A stretch of 37,500 nt of DNA from NCBI GenBank assembly GCA_963575745.1, contig CAUYUJ010019281.1, forward strand, positions 900,235 to 937,734, read 5' to 3'. This DNA is from Prorocentrum cordatum (Eukaryota; Sar; Dinophyceae; Prorocentrales; Prorocentraceae). Made by a program: the position numbers and the translations under genes. Each line of letters opens with the position of its first letter. Position 1 is the first letter of the stretch. Under the pieces are notes generated by a model that saw only the letters and a program-made list of their open reading frames with translations, searched no databases and was not told the DNA's origin. Positions 10,614 to 19,498 of this stretch are shown in pieces.

Positions 10614-11830
10614 ATGCATGGTTTCGCACCAAGGGCTTTCAAAAAGCTTGCGCTCGCGCGTTTGCGACTTGTTAAGGCAACCATCGTTTTTTTCCATATT
10701 TTCAGAGCGTGCTACCAAACGGGCTCCGCGCGCATGTCGAAATCGTTCGGGCGCCCTTGTGCGCTTGCTGTTGCAGGAATCCTTTGCCAAAAAACGGGAC
10801 GAAGTGCATGCGCGCGCGTCGTTGCGCGCTTTTGCCGAAGTTCAACAAAACCTTAGGCCCCCCCTAAGGATTTTAAATCCGAGTGCCCCGAAACCACCTC
10901 AAAACACATGGCTTCGCAATATCAGTTTTCAGAAAAGAAAGCCTGCGCTCGCGCTCTGGCGAATTCTGCAGAAACCCATCGGTCGTTCAACATGTTTTTG
11001 TAGAATTCTGGCAAACGGGCCTCTCGCGCCACAGGCCGAAATCATTCGCACGCCCTTGCAACGTGTGCTGCCGGGGCACGAACCGTATCAAATAATACCA
11101 CGCGGGCCAGTCTCGCGTGCCGGCCGCGCGCACATGCCGAACTCCTTTCAGAGCTTTCATCACCGACGCGAAGACGCCGTCATCGTCGTCGGCGTGATCA
11201 GCATCGGCGCCGTCACTCTCCGTGCCGCCGTCGTTGTCAACATCGCCACCAGCATCGCTACTATCATCATTGTGTCTGCAATTGCCGACGTTGCCATGAT
11301 ACCGCGCCTGCCCAAGTCGCCAACTCGTGCGGAAGTGCCCGCTCGGATGTGCCCAGCACTCTGCGGCACCGCGGCCGCGTCGGTACCGATCGGTCGTGCC
11401 AAACTGGCTGGCCCTTGCGCGCGCTTGGGGTGGCGCGGCCACAAGGATGCACCAGCCAACGCCAAGCAGGCATCGCAATCGCCGCCGCATGGGTTTTGCA
11501 AACCGAGTTGCGGGTGGGTGGTGGGGTGTTTGCTGCAAGAGCGTGGGCTGTGTAAACTCGCTTGTGCAAGTCAATTACACCATTTAGGCTGCATCACGCA
11601 GATTGCACAACCTAGATTGGACCACGTTTACTGGCACCAAAAAATTGTTCCACACATGTTGCACCACGTAGGTTGCACCACGAACAACCTGTAGTTGAGA
11701 TCGTAGACTGCACGATACAGGTTGCACAGATTTTGTTGCACCGCATAGAGTGCGCCACAGCGATTGCTCCACATATGTATGTATATATATATATATACCA
11801 CAGCATAGACTGCCTCACATCAGTAGCACC
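10614..11830. repeat. composite dispersed repeat, copy III (lacks the ~200-bp element)
   Basis: Two GCGCGC-type units (about 10620-11090; landmarks gcgcgcatgtcgaaatcgtt and aagtgcatgcgcgcgcgtcg), a GTC/ATC stretch (about 11160-11310), the catgggttttgcaaacc anchor (about 11487) and a 14-bp array (11576-11776) match copy I module by module. The segment 11095-11590 aligns with 7240-7740. The 14-bp array is cut off by a TATA microsatellite, and the ~200-bp element is absent. Confidence 0.78.
11576..11776 (+). repeat. 14-bp minisatellite array
   Basis: About 13 degenerate 14-mers (for example tgcatcacgcagat, tgcacaacctagat, tgcaccacgtaggt, tgcaccgcatagag), interrupted once by about 20 bp near 11685-11705. 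Confidence 0.88.
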
Positions 11831-12849
11831 TGTTTGATTGCTAGAAACTGTTTTGGGCCCGCGTTGGCTAACATATGCATATCGAGATCTCGTCTACATT
11901 ATCAGCGCTGGCTCGCGTGTCTCCCATCGATTGCGATTCCCGCCGAGGCTGCGCGGGCCTTCCGCAGACCATCGGGCCGCCACTTCAGCCAGGCCTCGAA
12001 AGGCTCGTATTCTTTCATGCGTGGGGGGGGGGGCAGCGAGCTATAGACGAAGGGGGGAAGAGATAGAGAGAGAGAGAGATGAATCAATAGAGCAAGCGAA
12101 GCCAAAGAGAGAGAGAGAGAGAGAGAGAAAAAACAAAAAAAAGGAGGGGAAATTCAGACAGAGAAGGATGATGCGACAAGGGTTGTAAGCATTTTGTGAG
12201 ACAGCAGCTTCGTGGAGACACTTGCCCTCAACGCTTGCAATCGGAATCCGGCGTCCTTGGACGCAAACTTGTGACCGGGTGCTTCTCCAGCATGGTCACC
12301 CACATCCAATCGTCCAACGCCACGCGGTGTGAACTCATGATGTACGTTCATGCGCAGGCCGTGTACAAGTGTAGGACCACGTGGACGGGTTATGAGTTAT
12401 GTGTGCTGCGTGCGAGAGACATGATGGACAAGATGGTGTGATCATCCAAAACGACAGCAGGTCCCTGGGTCCCTGCAGCGGCCCTGCTTGTACCTGTTTT
12501 CCCGAGCTTCCAAACCCGCACAGTGGGAAACGGCAATCAAACAAACCCGGGTCCGACAAATGAAGCAGCCGGGACGCAAAGTTCCGACCAGCCCCTGCCA
12601 GCGGCCAAGTCTGGACGGTCTCAGGCTGTTCTGCACGTATGGTGGATATTGTGTGTTTGGGCCTCGTACACGTGGGCGTTTCGTGCACGTACGTGAGTTC
12701 GCACTTGTGACCGCACGCGTTGCGCGAGTGCGAAGGCGCGTGTTCGCGAACGTGCGTCCGTGCCAGGAAAAGAGTCACGTCACGAGATCCACGGACACTG
12801 CCGCGATTCCTCGTCGTCATGCCTCCTTCGGACGGGGCTAGGACAAGGA
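11831..12849. other. about 1 kb without a recognisable gene; (GA)n inside
   Basis: Contains a GA-rich microsatellite at about 12062-12128. Otherwise it is mixed-composition DNA with overlapping open frames on both strands of up to about 160 codons, none with a domain or codon bias I can support. The start (gttttgggcccgcgttggct then aacatatg) resembles 24532-24556 (gtttggggtccaatctggct then aacatat), a minor dispersed similarity. Confidence 0.45.
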
Positions 12850-13165
12850 TAATTCCGTTCCAGAGAGTTCCAGAACGCTCTCAGAGCGTTCCGGAACGCT
12901 CTGAGAAGGCCGCGCCGCTCGGGACATCTTCCAGAGCCGCTGGATCTCAGAGATTCTCAATTTCTCTCACCCGATATCCTCGTCCTGGCTTCGTCTTATC
13001 TTCGTGGTCTCCATTGAAAAGGCCGGCCTTCCCAGAAGGCCCGGAAGCCCCCTGGCCTTCTGAGAAGTTTCCGAAGCCTTCACCGAAGACGCAAAAGACT
13101 TCCCAGAAGGCCGGAGGGCTTCTGAGAAGCCCCGCCGCCTTCTGAGAAGGCCTCCCCCTTCTCAA
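12850..13165. repeat. palindrome and cttctgagaag-rich region
   Basis: A perfect 28-bp palindrome lies at 12880-12907, centred on gcgttccggaacgc. It is followed by several copies of the near-palindrome ccttctgagaag (about 13055, 13112, 13138) and many aaggcc/ggcctt pairs. The stretch can form several short hairpins. No gene is recognised. Confidence 0.75.
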
Positions 13166-13385
13166 TTTTCCCTCCCGTTCGCTCGCCGATTCATGCCTCC
13201 TCGTTCCTGCTCCTCCTCATCTTCGTCGTCCTCCTCTCGGCTCGGGCAGGTCTCTTTTTGCCACTGGCCCGAGGCCCCGGGGCCCGCAGGAGCCAGCCAT
13301 GCGGCGGCCTCCTCGGACCGCGCCCGGCGAGGGCATGCCAGACGCCCGCAAGGCAGCGCGCGGGGAACAGCTCTCAAATCGCCGC

Positions 13386-13562
13386 CATGGGGGCAGCGGG
13401 TCCTGAGGGAAACGGGTCCTGCGGTTTTCGGCCGTTTTCGGGCTCTCGGGGCCCTCCACGGGCCCCGGGACTGGTCAGAAAACGACTCAGGATGAAGATC
13501 GCGTGCTGGGGGATGGCCCCAGGGTCCAGGACCCGCTTCCCTCAGGACCCACTTCCCCCATG
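13386..13562. repeat. inverted repeat, 36-bp arms
   Basis: Arms 13386-13421 (catgggggcagcgggtcctg...) and 13527-13562 (its reverse complement with three mismatches) enclose 105 bp. Minus- and plus-strand translations across the arms mirror each other for this reason. Confidence 0.88.
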
Positions 13563-13631
13563 CCAAAGCGCTCAGATCGGCTACGCGTACTCTCGAATGA
13601 GGGAAACCGCCATCAGCATCCGCCAAGAGTT

Positions 13632-13713
13632 CTTGGATCGGCGCTGGATCCCGCTCGCGGCGCTTCCTGCGCGACCCCTGGCGCGCTGGGGGGTGGCCCA
13701 GCGCCGATCCAAG
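13632..13713. repeat. perfect 16-bp inverted repeat
   Basis: cttggatcggcgctgg at 13632-13647 and its exact reverse complement at 13698-13713. The 50-bp loop is itself GC-rich. A similar gcgctgg...ggcgcgc segment occurs in opposite orientation near 25650-25690. Confidence 0.85.
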
Positions 13714-13924
13714 ACGTACGCTCGGCCTTCCGAAAGTTTATGATTAAGGAGGCCTTGTTGGCCGAAGTGATCGCCAGAATGACATCTGGTGCGGGGCCAC
13801 TGGGTCTCCCCGTTGGCCGATCGCGATGTGGTAGCAGTGGCTTGCGCGCTTCGACTTGACCCCCCACCCGCGCCCCACGAACGCCGCGCACCCCAGGTCA
13901 CTCTTGCTCAGGGTTGCTCGCTGA

Positions 13925-14180
13925 GCAGGAGGAGGAGGAGGAGGAGGAGGAGGAGGAGGAGGAGGAGGGGGAGGAGGAGGAGGAGGAGGAGGAGGAGGAG
14001 GAGGAGGAGGAGGAGGAGGATGAGGAGGAGGTGGAGGAGGAAGAGGAGGGGGAGGAGGGAGGAGGAGGGGGAGGGGGAGGAGGAGGCGGAGGGAGGAGGG
14101 GGAGGAGGAGGAGGAGGAGGAGGAGGATGGGGAGGAGGGAGGAGGGAGGAAGGACGAAGGAGGAGGGAGGAGGAGGGATG
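13925..14180 (+). repeat. (GGA)n array
   Basis: About 250 bp of gaggaggaggagg with few interruptions. It gives Glu-, Gly/Arg- and (on the other strand) Pro/Ser-rich frames that are not genes. It is one of eight same-strand GGA arrays in the window. Confidence 0.95.
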
Positions 14181-14185
14181 ACGAG

Positions 14186-14590
14186 GGAGCTTTCAAGTCG
14201 GGGCTGCTAGCGGCAGTGGCCCAAGTTGGCCCCAGATGGCATCCTCCTCAGCACCTCTCCCGAGGGCCAGGGAGCCCCAATGCGTCAAGCTTGCGCCAAC
14301 AGCTGGGGGCATTCTTGGTTGGGCGCAGCCTGGCCGTCTAGTCCTCCTTCTCTGTATTTCAACAAATCTGCTGGCGGATCTCGCTCTGTGCCCTGGAGCC
14401 TTCGACGAGAACTCTGGGGTGCGCCCTGTCGCTGGCCGCCTGTGGGATGTCGCCGCCGACGGGTGTGCCCCATGGTCCCCTCCAGTGGGCGGCCCTGCGC
14501 CCCGTGTGCTGCTCTGAGCTTCTCGGACCTTCACCCCCCCGGGCCGATCTCGCTCCGCGGACCCATCCGCCACTCTTTCCTTGCATGTGC
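14186..14590 (+). other. possible coding segment, no product recognised
   Basis: Between two GGA arrays lies about 400 bp of low-repeat DNA. A plus-strand frame from the ATG at 14236 stays open for 93 codons with a hydrophobic centre (GRLVLLLCISTNLLADLALC). The other strand is open too, with lower plausibility. A different plus-strand frame after gcggcag at 14216 ends in GGCCAG at about 14270, the kind of border seen on the Nudix exons downstream. It could be an upstream exon of that gene, but nothing proves it. Confidence 0.2.
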
Positions 14591-14596
14591 CTCAAG

Positions 14597-14669
14597 CTTC
14601 AGGGAGGGCGGCGGTGCATAAATTCACGTGCCCTCTTTCAAGATTTATACACCGCCACCCTCCCCTGAG
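14597..14669. repeat. hairpin, 27-bp arms
   Basis: cttcagggagggcggcggtg continues to aaat at 14623. Its near-complement atttatacaccgccaccctc runs 14643-14669. There are two or three mismatches and a 19-nt loop. Both strands therefore encode similar short peptides here, which is a side effect of the symmetry. Confidence 0.85.
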
Positions 14670-14971
14670 GTCCAAGAACAATCCATTGGAAGGTGTCTGT
14701 GTACATTGAGCAGGGACCGATCGTCCCGGCATTCCCATAGGCCTACCACGACATGTTATTAGAACCCCACGCAAGGGCTCTTGGTCTGCGGGCGGCTCCG
14801 TGTGCCGTGACCCGAGCTTGCCGAGCTGCGGGGCAGTTCGTGCGGTCGCGGCAAGATCCTCGGGCGCACTTGCGGTCCTGGGGCAGGATCCTTCTCCGGG
14901 AGTTTTGCGCTTCCCGATGGTTCGGGCACCGACACCTTTCCGCGCAACAGGATCGGCTACACCGACACCCT

Positions 14972-15032
14972 TCGTCGTCGCCGTCGTCGTCGCCGTCGTT
15001 GTAGTTGTTGTTGTCGTCGTCGCCGTGATTGA

Positions 15033-15093
<61 letters not shown>

Positions 15094-15126
15094 GTCGTCG
15101 CCGTGCCTGTCGTCGTCTTGGTCGTC
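14972..15126 (+). repeat. (GTC)n array
   Basis: About 150 bp of cgtcgtcgtcgtcgtc with few substitutions. It lies just upstream of the first Nudix exon, within what would be its preceding intron. Val/Ser/Arg- and Asp/Thr-rich frames here are artefacts. Confidence 0.93.
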
Positions 15127-15143
15127 CGCGGCCTCCCGCGCAG

Positions 15144-15249
15144 TCGGCTGCGGGCGCGGCACCGCCGCCGATCGTGTCGGCGGGCGTGCTGCTGACCCGC
15201 TCGCGGGGCGGCCAGGGGGAGCCCGAGGTGCTCGCCATCCGGAGGCCAG
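15144..15249 (+). CDS. Nudix hydrolase-like gene, exon with strand 1 of the fold
   Basis: After an acceptor-like cctcccgcgcag, a 106-nt segment encodes SAAGAAPPPI followed by VSAGVLLTRSRGG, QGEPEVL and AIRRP, then one extra base. This is the usual N-terminal part of a Nudix domain: a hydrophobic strand, a loop, then a vLaIRR strand just before the Nudix box. Third codon positions are almost all G or C. The reading phase (one base over) fits exactly with the start of the next exon at 19985. The border is CCAG followed by a run of G (15250-15261), not GT. There is no in-frame ATG, so an upstream exon must exist; I could not identify it. Nudix enzymes cleave nucleoside diphosphate linked to a moiety X, and the substrate is not predictable here. 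Confidence 0.6.
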
Positions 15250-15296
15250 GGGGGGGGGGGGTCTGCCTGCGCGCTGCGCGCCACTGCCCTCCCGAG

Positions 15297-15383
15297 GGGG
15301 AGGAGGAGGAGGAGGAGGAGGAGGAGGAGGAGGAGGAGGAGGAGGAGGAGGAGGAGGAGGAGGAGGAGGAGGAGGAGGAGGAG
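15297..15383 (+). repeat. (GGA)n array
   Basis: A near-perfect gaggaggagg run of about 87 bp, shortly downstream of the first Nudix exon. Confidence 0.95.
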
Positions 15384-16066
15384 TGCAGCGAACACATGGA
15401 ACAAGAGCTTTCTTGGGGGTGAGCCCTGCCGCCAGTTCCCAGGTGAGCCATGCCCCCCACCTGGGTGCGCAGGAAAACCCTTTCGATCGGCACGCCCCGT
15501 CCTCCTCGTTCCACCCTCCTCTTCCCTCCTCCGCCTCCTCCTCTTTCCTCCTCCGCCTCCTCAGTCCTCCCCTTTCCTCCCTCCTGCGCGTTGACCGTCG
15601 TTGCCTGAGGTCGGCGGCATCGACCTCACAGTCGGGGTCCTGGGCTCCGTAGGTGCAGCCGAAGCCCGCCGCGGTCGCGCGGCCGTGGGCCGCAGGTGAA
15701 AGGCGGCGAGACCCGTTGCCTTCTGCCTCGCGCTCGCTCCCTCCCACCACTTCTGCCCGTCCTCCCTCGCCTCCGCTGCCCCCTCGCTCTTCCCTCGTTC
15801 CTCCCTCCTCTCTCCATCCTCTCGCCCCCACTGATCCCCTCGCCTCCGCTGCCCCATCGCTCTTCCCTCGTTCCTCCCTCCTCTCTCCATCCTCTCGCCC
15901 CCACTGATCCCTCATCCCTCCATCGTCCCTCCCTCTCTCCCCATCCCCTCCCTGCCTTTGCTTCCCCGTCGGGGCCCTCGCAGGCCGCGCCAGGGGGGGA
16001 GTGCAGCGTGCCCACCCCTGCTCCTCGAGCGGCCCCTCCCGCCACAAGAGGTGGGCGCGGCGGGCG
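15384..16066. other. intronic C/T-rich DNA, no gene recognised
   Basis: Plus strand rich in ctcctccctc and ctcgcctccgctgcc blocks, with two near-identical stretches of about 65 bp (around 15775-15840 and 15845-15905). A 593-codon minus-strand frame crosses this region and the GGA/GTC arrays; it is composed of repeat-driven Glu/Arg/Gly, Pro and Asp runs and is not a gene. A CCAG followed by seven G at 15990-15999 resembles the Nudix intron borders. Confidence 0.5.
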
Positions 16067-16249
16067 CTACAGTCGGGGCGCTGAAGAAGGAACCCTTTTT
16101 TGTTGGGGAGGGACTCGGTGTTCCTTGATTGTTTCAAAGTTTGCCTCGGGTTATCCTGAGGTTTTCCATCGGAAATCGAGGTGGAACGTATGGGAAAAAG
16201 TTGCCTCGTTCCTTCTTTAGGGTTCCTTAGGTCAACGCCCCGACTGTAG
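16067..16249. repeat. foldback sequence starting ctacagtcggggcg
   Basis: ctacagtcggggcgctgaag at 16067 is mirrored by the right arm 16221-16249 (ending cgccccgactgtag). About 120 bp of AT-richer DNA lies between. Related starts occur at 37211 (ctacagtcgaggcgcgg) and more weakly near 25392, so this looks like a small dispersed family. Confidence 0.72.
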
Positions 16250-16668
16250 TACCCCGCGCGCCCGCACGGACACTCCACCCGGGGGGGCGGCCAAGAGGGG
16301 GGGGGGGTATGACTGGCCCCCCTCGTCCGCGCACGTGCCGCCGGCCACGATTTGCGACCCCCCCTCTTGGATGCCCCCCTCTTTCGACCAGTGGCGAAGC
16401 GTCCCGGCTTGCCTATAGGCCCACGAAGGAATGGTCTAAGAACCTGTTGAGTTCTGCACGGCATGTTCTTAGAACATTTCTGGCCGAGACTGTCTTGTTT
16501 GAACACATCGTCCTTGTGTTTCAAGAATGTTGTCTTTATTTGCGTGAGTTTCCAAATCGGCTTGCCCTACAGGAGTCCCAGCTCATCGATTCTTATGGAA
16601 ACCTATGAGTCGTATGGATGTCTAGGCCAATGCCAATGCCAATTCCTATGGATTCGCATGACTTTCTG
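16250..16668. other. intronic DNA, no gene recognised
   Basis: About 420 bp with a G-run at 16300-16307 and ordinary composition after 16380. A plus-strand frame of about 100 codons (16309-16608) has no recognisable domain. The phrase cttgcctataggcccacgaa near 16409 resembles the arms of the long-range inverted repeat. Confidence 0.35.
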
Positions 16669-16992
16669 AGCACTCGGGCTCGGCAGTCAGGATAGCATAC
16701 CGCGTCCGTGCCAAACACGTCGCGCGGACACGCCGACTGTGGCGAGACAGCGCGCAGGCACGCCTGTCACTTGCCTCGCGGACACGCCGGCAGAACGGTG
16801 TTGTCCTGAACGTGCGACTTCCGATTTCCAAGCGCTCGGACTCGGTAATACGGATTGCATGCCGCGCCCGTGCCAAAGCTGTCGCGCGGACACGCCGGCT
16901 ATGGCACGACACCGTGGGGCACGCAGGCAAGATATTCAGTTCCCGCCGTTGTCCGACATATTTCGGCGCACTGACGCTGCGCACCTGAGAGA
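16669..16992. repeat. 162-bp degenerate tandem duplication
   Basis: agcactcgggctcggcagtc at 16669 and agcgctcggactcggtaata at 16831 start two copies with shared cgtgccaaac/gcgtcgcgcggacacgccg landmarks. Because 162 is a multiple of three, a minus-strand frame reads the same SRRVRAT...LAR phrase twice, which looks like a protein repeat but is explained by the DNA. Confidence 0.75.
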
Positions 16993-17690
16993 CAGGGCGA
17001 TATGGCGAGACCCGCAAGACCGCGATCCCACACAAAAAACGCCCGCGCTATCGCCATCAGTTCACAATCGCCACCGTCAGCGATCATCGTCACCATTGTC
17101 CATCTCATCATCACCATTTTCCACCCCCCACCCCCCTCCCGCTGATTTGCCCAAGCTTACTCCTATGGCTCTCCGTACTTGCATGGCTGCTCGCTTCTTT
17201 TTGCTCGCTTCTTTTTGATTGCCATTCCATGCTTGGCTTCCTCTCCTCCCGTCCTCTCCTCCTCGTCTTCTCCTCTCTTGCTTCTCCTGTCCATCTATCG
17301 GTTTGGAGTCAACGCTGGCTGATATTCTTGGGTTCTAAGATTTGACCGTGGAAGGCCTATAGGAATGCCGGGACGGTCGGTCCCTGCTCAACTCTTGGAC
17401 GTCACCGACGAAGGGTTGCGATCTCTCCTCTCCTCTCCGTCGTATTCGGCGTCGTCTCCCTCGTCGCCGCCGAGCCCGCCCCCTCGGGCGGCGGCTGCGC
17501 CCTCGGGCGCTGCTTGTCGGACGGCCGCGGCCCCTGGGGTGTCGATCGGGGGGCGGGGGGGCGGCAGCGTCTTGGGCGGCGGTCGCACAGAGCATCGCCC
17601 CCCCACCCGTCAGGGGGGAGTGGGGGGGTGACCAGAGGGGAGATGCGAGAGGAGGGGGATAGGGAGGGGGGAGGGGGGAGGAAATGTAGG
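16993..17690. other. intronic DNA, no gene recognised
   Basis: Mixed composition, with ccaccccccacccccctccc and ctcctcttcctc patches and the right arm of the long-range inverted repeat (17331-17391). The GC-rich stretch 17450-17640 is open in several frames with Ala/Pro/Gly-rich translations and no domain. Confidence 0.35.
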
Positions 17691-17830
17691 AGGAGGAGGA
17701 GGAGGAGGATGAGAAGGACGGGAAGGAGGAGGAGGAGGAGTATGAGCAGGAGGAGGAGGAGGATCAGGAGGAGGAGGAGGAGGAGGAGGAGGAGGAGGAG
17801 GGGGGGAGGGAGGAAGAGGAAGAGAGAAGA
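17691..17830 (+). repeat. (GGA)n array, interrupted
   Basis: About 140 bp of aggaggagga with interspersed tgagaagg and tatgagc units. Confidence 0.9.
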
Positions 17831-17973
17831 AGAAAGAAGGAGGAAGGTTGGAGGGGAGCAGGGAGGAGGTTTCTGGGGTGCCCTTCGGGTCTCAATGTTT
17901 CAAGGGAGTTTCAGCTCTCGGAGATCATGAGGTTGGACGAGGAGCAGGAGCAGGCGCAGGCGGCAGGACGGGG

Positions 17974-18034
17974 GGATGAGGAGGAGGAGGAGGAGGAGGA
18001 GGAGGAGGAGGAGGAGGAGGAGGAGGAGGAGGGT
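17974..18034 (+). repeat. (GGA)n array at the 3' end of the retrogene
   Basis: Clean gaggaggagg run of about 60 bp. Read on the minus strand, it is a (TCC)n tract directly after the end of the spliced-leader retrogene (…gctgccctaccc then tcctcc). It mirrors the (TCC)n tract at the retrogene's 5' end. Confidence 0.93.
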
Positions 18035-18145
18035 AGGGCAGCCCCGAGGGGAAGAGTCCCGCAGGACTAAGACGGGCGGCGCCAACGGGGTGGCGCTCGG
18101 ACCTCACGAGGATCCGCCACTTCCGCCACCCTCGGCGCCGCTTTT

Positions 18146-19435
18146 TTAGGCTCCTGCGGGGTGGCGCTTGGGACCACACGAGGATCCGCCACTTACGCCA
18201 CCCCCAGGATGCCCCGAGCTCGGCCACGAACGCACGACCGCAGGGCGGCTAGCAGCGAGCAGGCGGCTCGCGCGCGACGGGCCGAGCGACGGCCTCATGA
18301 CGGAGACGAGGCCCTGGTCGATCATCTTGTCGATGGCCTCCTGGACCTCCGTCTCGCACTCCATGAGGTGGGCCTCGGACTGGATGCTGTCCTCGATCTG
18401 CTCGAGTTGCCACACGATGAGGTCGCCCTCGTGGACCACGGCGCCAGCGTCCTGCTGCTGAACCAGGAACTGCAGGAGCGCGATCGGAATGACAGCACCA
18501 TCAGCATCACCACAACGATGTCCGAGGGCCACGCCATCTTCAGCACCATGTCCGCCACGCTCATCAGCAGGCTCGCCCTCGGAGCCGAGGGCAACGCAAT
18601 CACTACCATGAGGACCTCCGCCAGGGTCGTCAGCAGGCTCACCGTCGGAGAACACCACGCCAATGTCACCATCACCTTGGACACTATTGCTGTGCTCATC
18701 ACCTCCAGGAGAGGCCACGCTGCTGACTTCGCTGGAGGCCTGCACGTCGGGATCTTCCCGAACCTCCTCCAGCGGCTTGGCACTGCACGCAACGAGTGGG
18801 TCCATCACATCCTCAGCCGACATGCCGAGATTGACCACCAACTGCGAGTCCTCTGGCACAGAGGCGTCGTCCGCGCCAGCGGCATCGCGAAGGGGCTCCA
18901 CGTCCACCACGACGTGGGAGTGGACCTGCACAGGCGGGACGACGCTGGGATTGCACGCGACCTGCTCCACGCCGAGCTCGCACAGCAACGTGGAGGCCAG
19001 CCTGACACCAGCTGGGACGAACGGCTCGGCGTCGCGACGAAAGGGCGGCGCAGCACCCTCCAGCAGGCGCTCGAGCGCCCGAGCCACCAGCCCGTCAGGC
19101 ATCTTAACAAGCCCTCTCGCCGCGCCAGGCGGCGGCGCGTGGCGTGCGGAGTTGCCCTCCACCAGCGCCGCGTCCGCCTCGGCGAGGAGGGCAGGGTCGC
19201 AACCGATCAACCGCGCGGCCGCCACCTCCTCGCCGAGCGTGGGGAGGTAGCAGCCTACGGCGTCACCAAGGCGCCAGTGGACGTCGAGCGAGGCCCTGAG
19301 CGCTTTCGTGCGGCGTGACAGCGCGGCCGCACGAGACCAGCCCCGCTCCGCCTGCCGCTCTCGCCGCAGGCGCCGGGCCAGCGACCGGGCGGAAGCCGCC
19401 GCCCACGGCTTGCCGCCACCAGCACTTGCGGACAT
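18146..19435 (-). CDS. intron-free spliced-leader retrogene, protein of unknown function
   Basis: A 429-residue frame from the first ATG after the spliced leader (63 nt between them). The frame is open further upstream only through a GTG, so the ATG is preferred. The N-terminus is strongly basic (about residues 10-45, many Arg). It is followed by a moderately hydrophobic segment (DAVGCYLPTLGEEVAAARLI), then an acidic, low-complexity middle with two copies of (S)DGEPADD / SEGEPADER near residues 262-300. A helical, charged stretch (WQLEQIEDSIQSEAHLMECE) lies at about 335-375. No catalytic motif, signal peptide or clear membrane segment is seen, and I do not recognise the family. The antisense strand is also open for 385 codons, but its His/Arg-rich composition looks like an antisense shadow. 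The final ~40 residues run through a local 71-bp DNA repeat and may not be original. Confidence 0.55.
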   Translation of the reverse strand: MSASAGGGKPWAAASARSLARRLRRERQAERGWSRAAALSRRTKALRASLDVHWRLGDAVGCYLPTLGEEVAAARLIGCDPALLAEADAALVEGNSARHAPPPGAARGLVKMPDGLVARALERLLEGAAPPFRRDAEPFVPAGVRLASTLLCELGVEQVACNPSVVPPVQVHSHVVVDVEPLRDAAGADDASVPEDSQLVVNLGMSAEDVMDPLVACSAKPLEEVREDPDVQASSEVSSVASPGGDEHSNSVQGDGDIGVVFSDGEPADDPGGGPHGSDCVALGSEGEPADERGGHGAEDGVALGHRCGDADGAVIPIALLQFLVQQQDAGAVVHEGDLIVWQLEQIEDSIQSEAHLMECETEVQEAIDKMIDQGLVSVMRPSLGPSRASRLLAASRPAVVRSWPSSGHPGGGVSGGSSCGPKRHPAGA

Positions 19436-19498
19436 CGGCCTCTGGCGCGCCACGCGCCCGCGCGGCGCGCTGCGAGGGCCTCCCGAAGCGCGGGCTCA

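Larger units (their letters stand above)
14706..17391. repeat. long-range inverted repeat (~62-bp arms, 2.6 kb apart)
   Basis: Left arm 14706-14767 contains gcagggaccgatcgtcccgg then cattcccataggcc. Right arm 17331-17391 contains ggcctataggaatgccggga then cggtcggtccctgc. The best 38 bp match with about two mismatches, and similarity continues outward through taggcct(a)ccacg to tagaaccc. The enclosed DNA includes one Nudix exon, a GGA array and a smaller foldback. It may be the termini of an old element or two independent insertions in opposite orientation. Confidence 0.8.

Noticed and set aside
14743-16524. 593-codon minus-strand open frame
   Set aside because: It crosses a GTC array, a GGA array and C/T-rich repeats, giving Asp, Pro and Glu/Arg runs. 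No domain is present, and the other strand carries the better-supported Nudix exon.
16646-17035. Internal protein repeat SRRVRAT...LAR
   Set aside because: Caused by a 162-bp DNA duplication that happens to keep frame. No conservation signal by codon position was evident.
18161-19318. 385-codon plus-strand frame opposite the retrogene
   Set aside because: Antisense shadow of the GC-ending-codon frame: His/Arg-rich, not preceded by a leader on its own strand.
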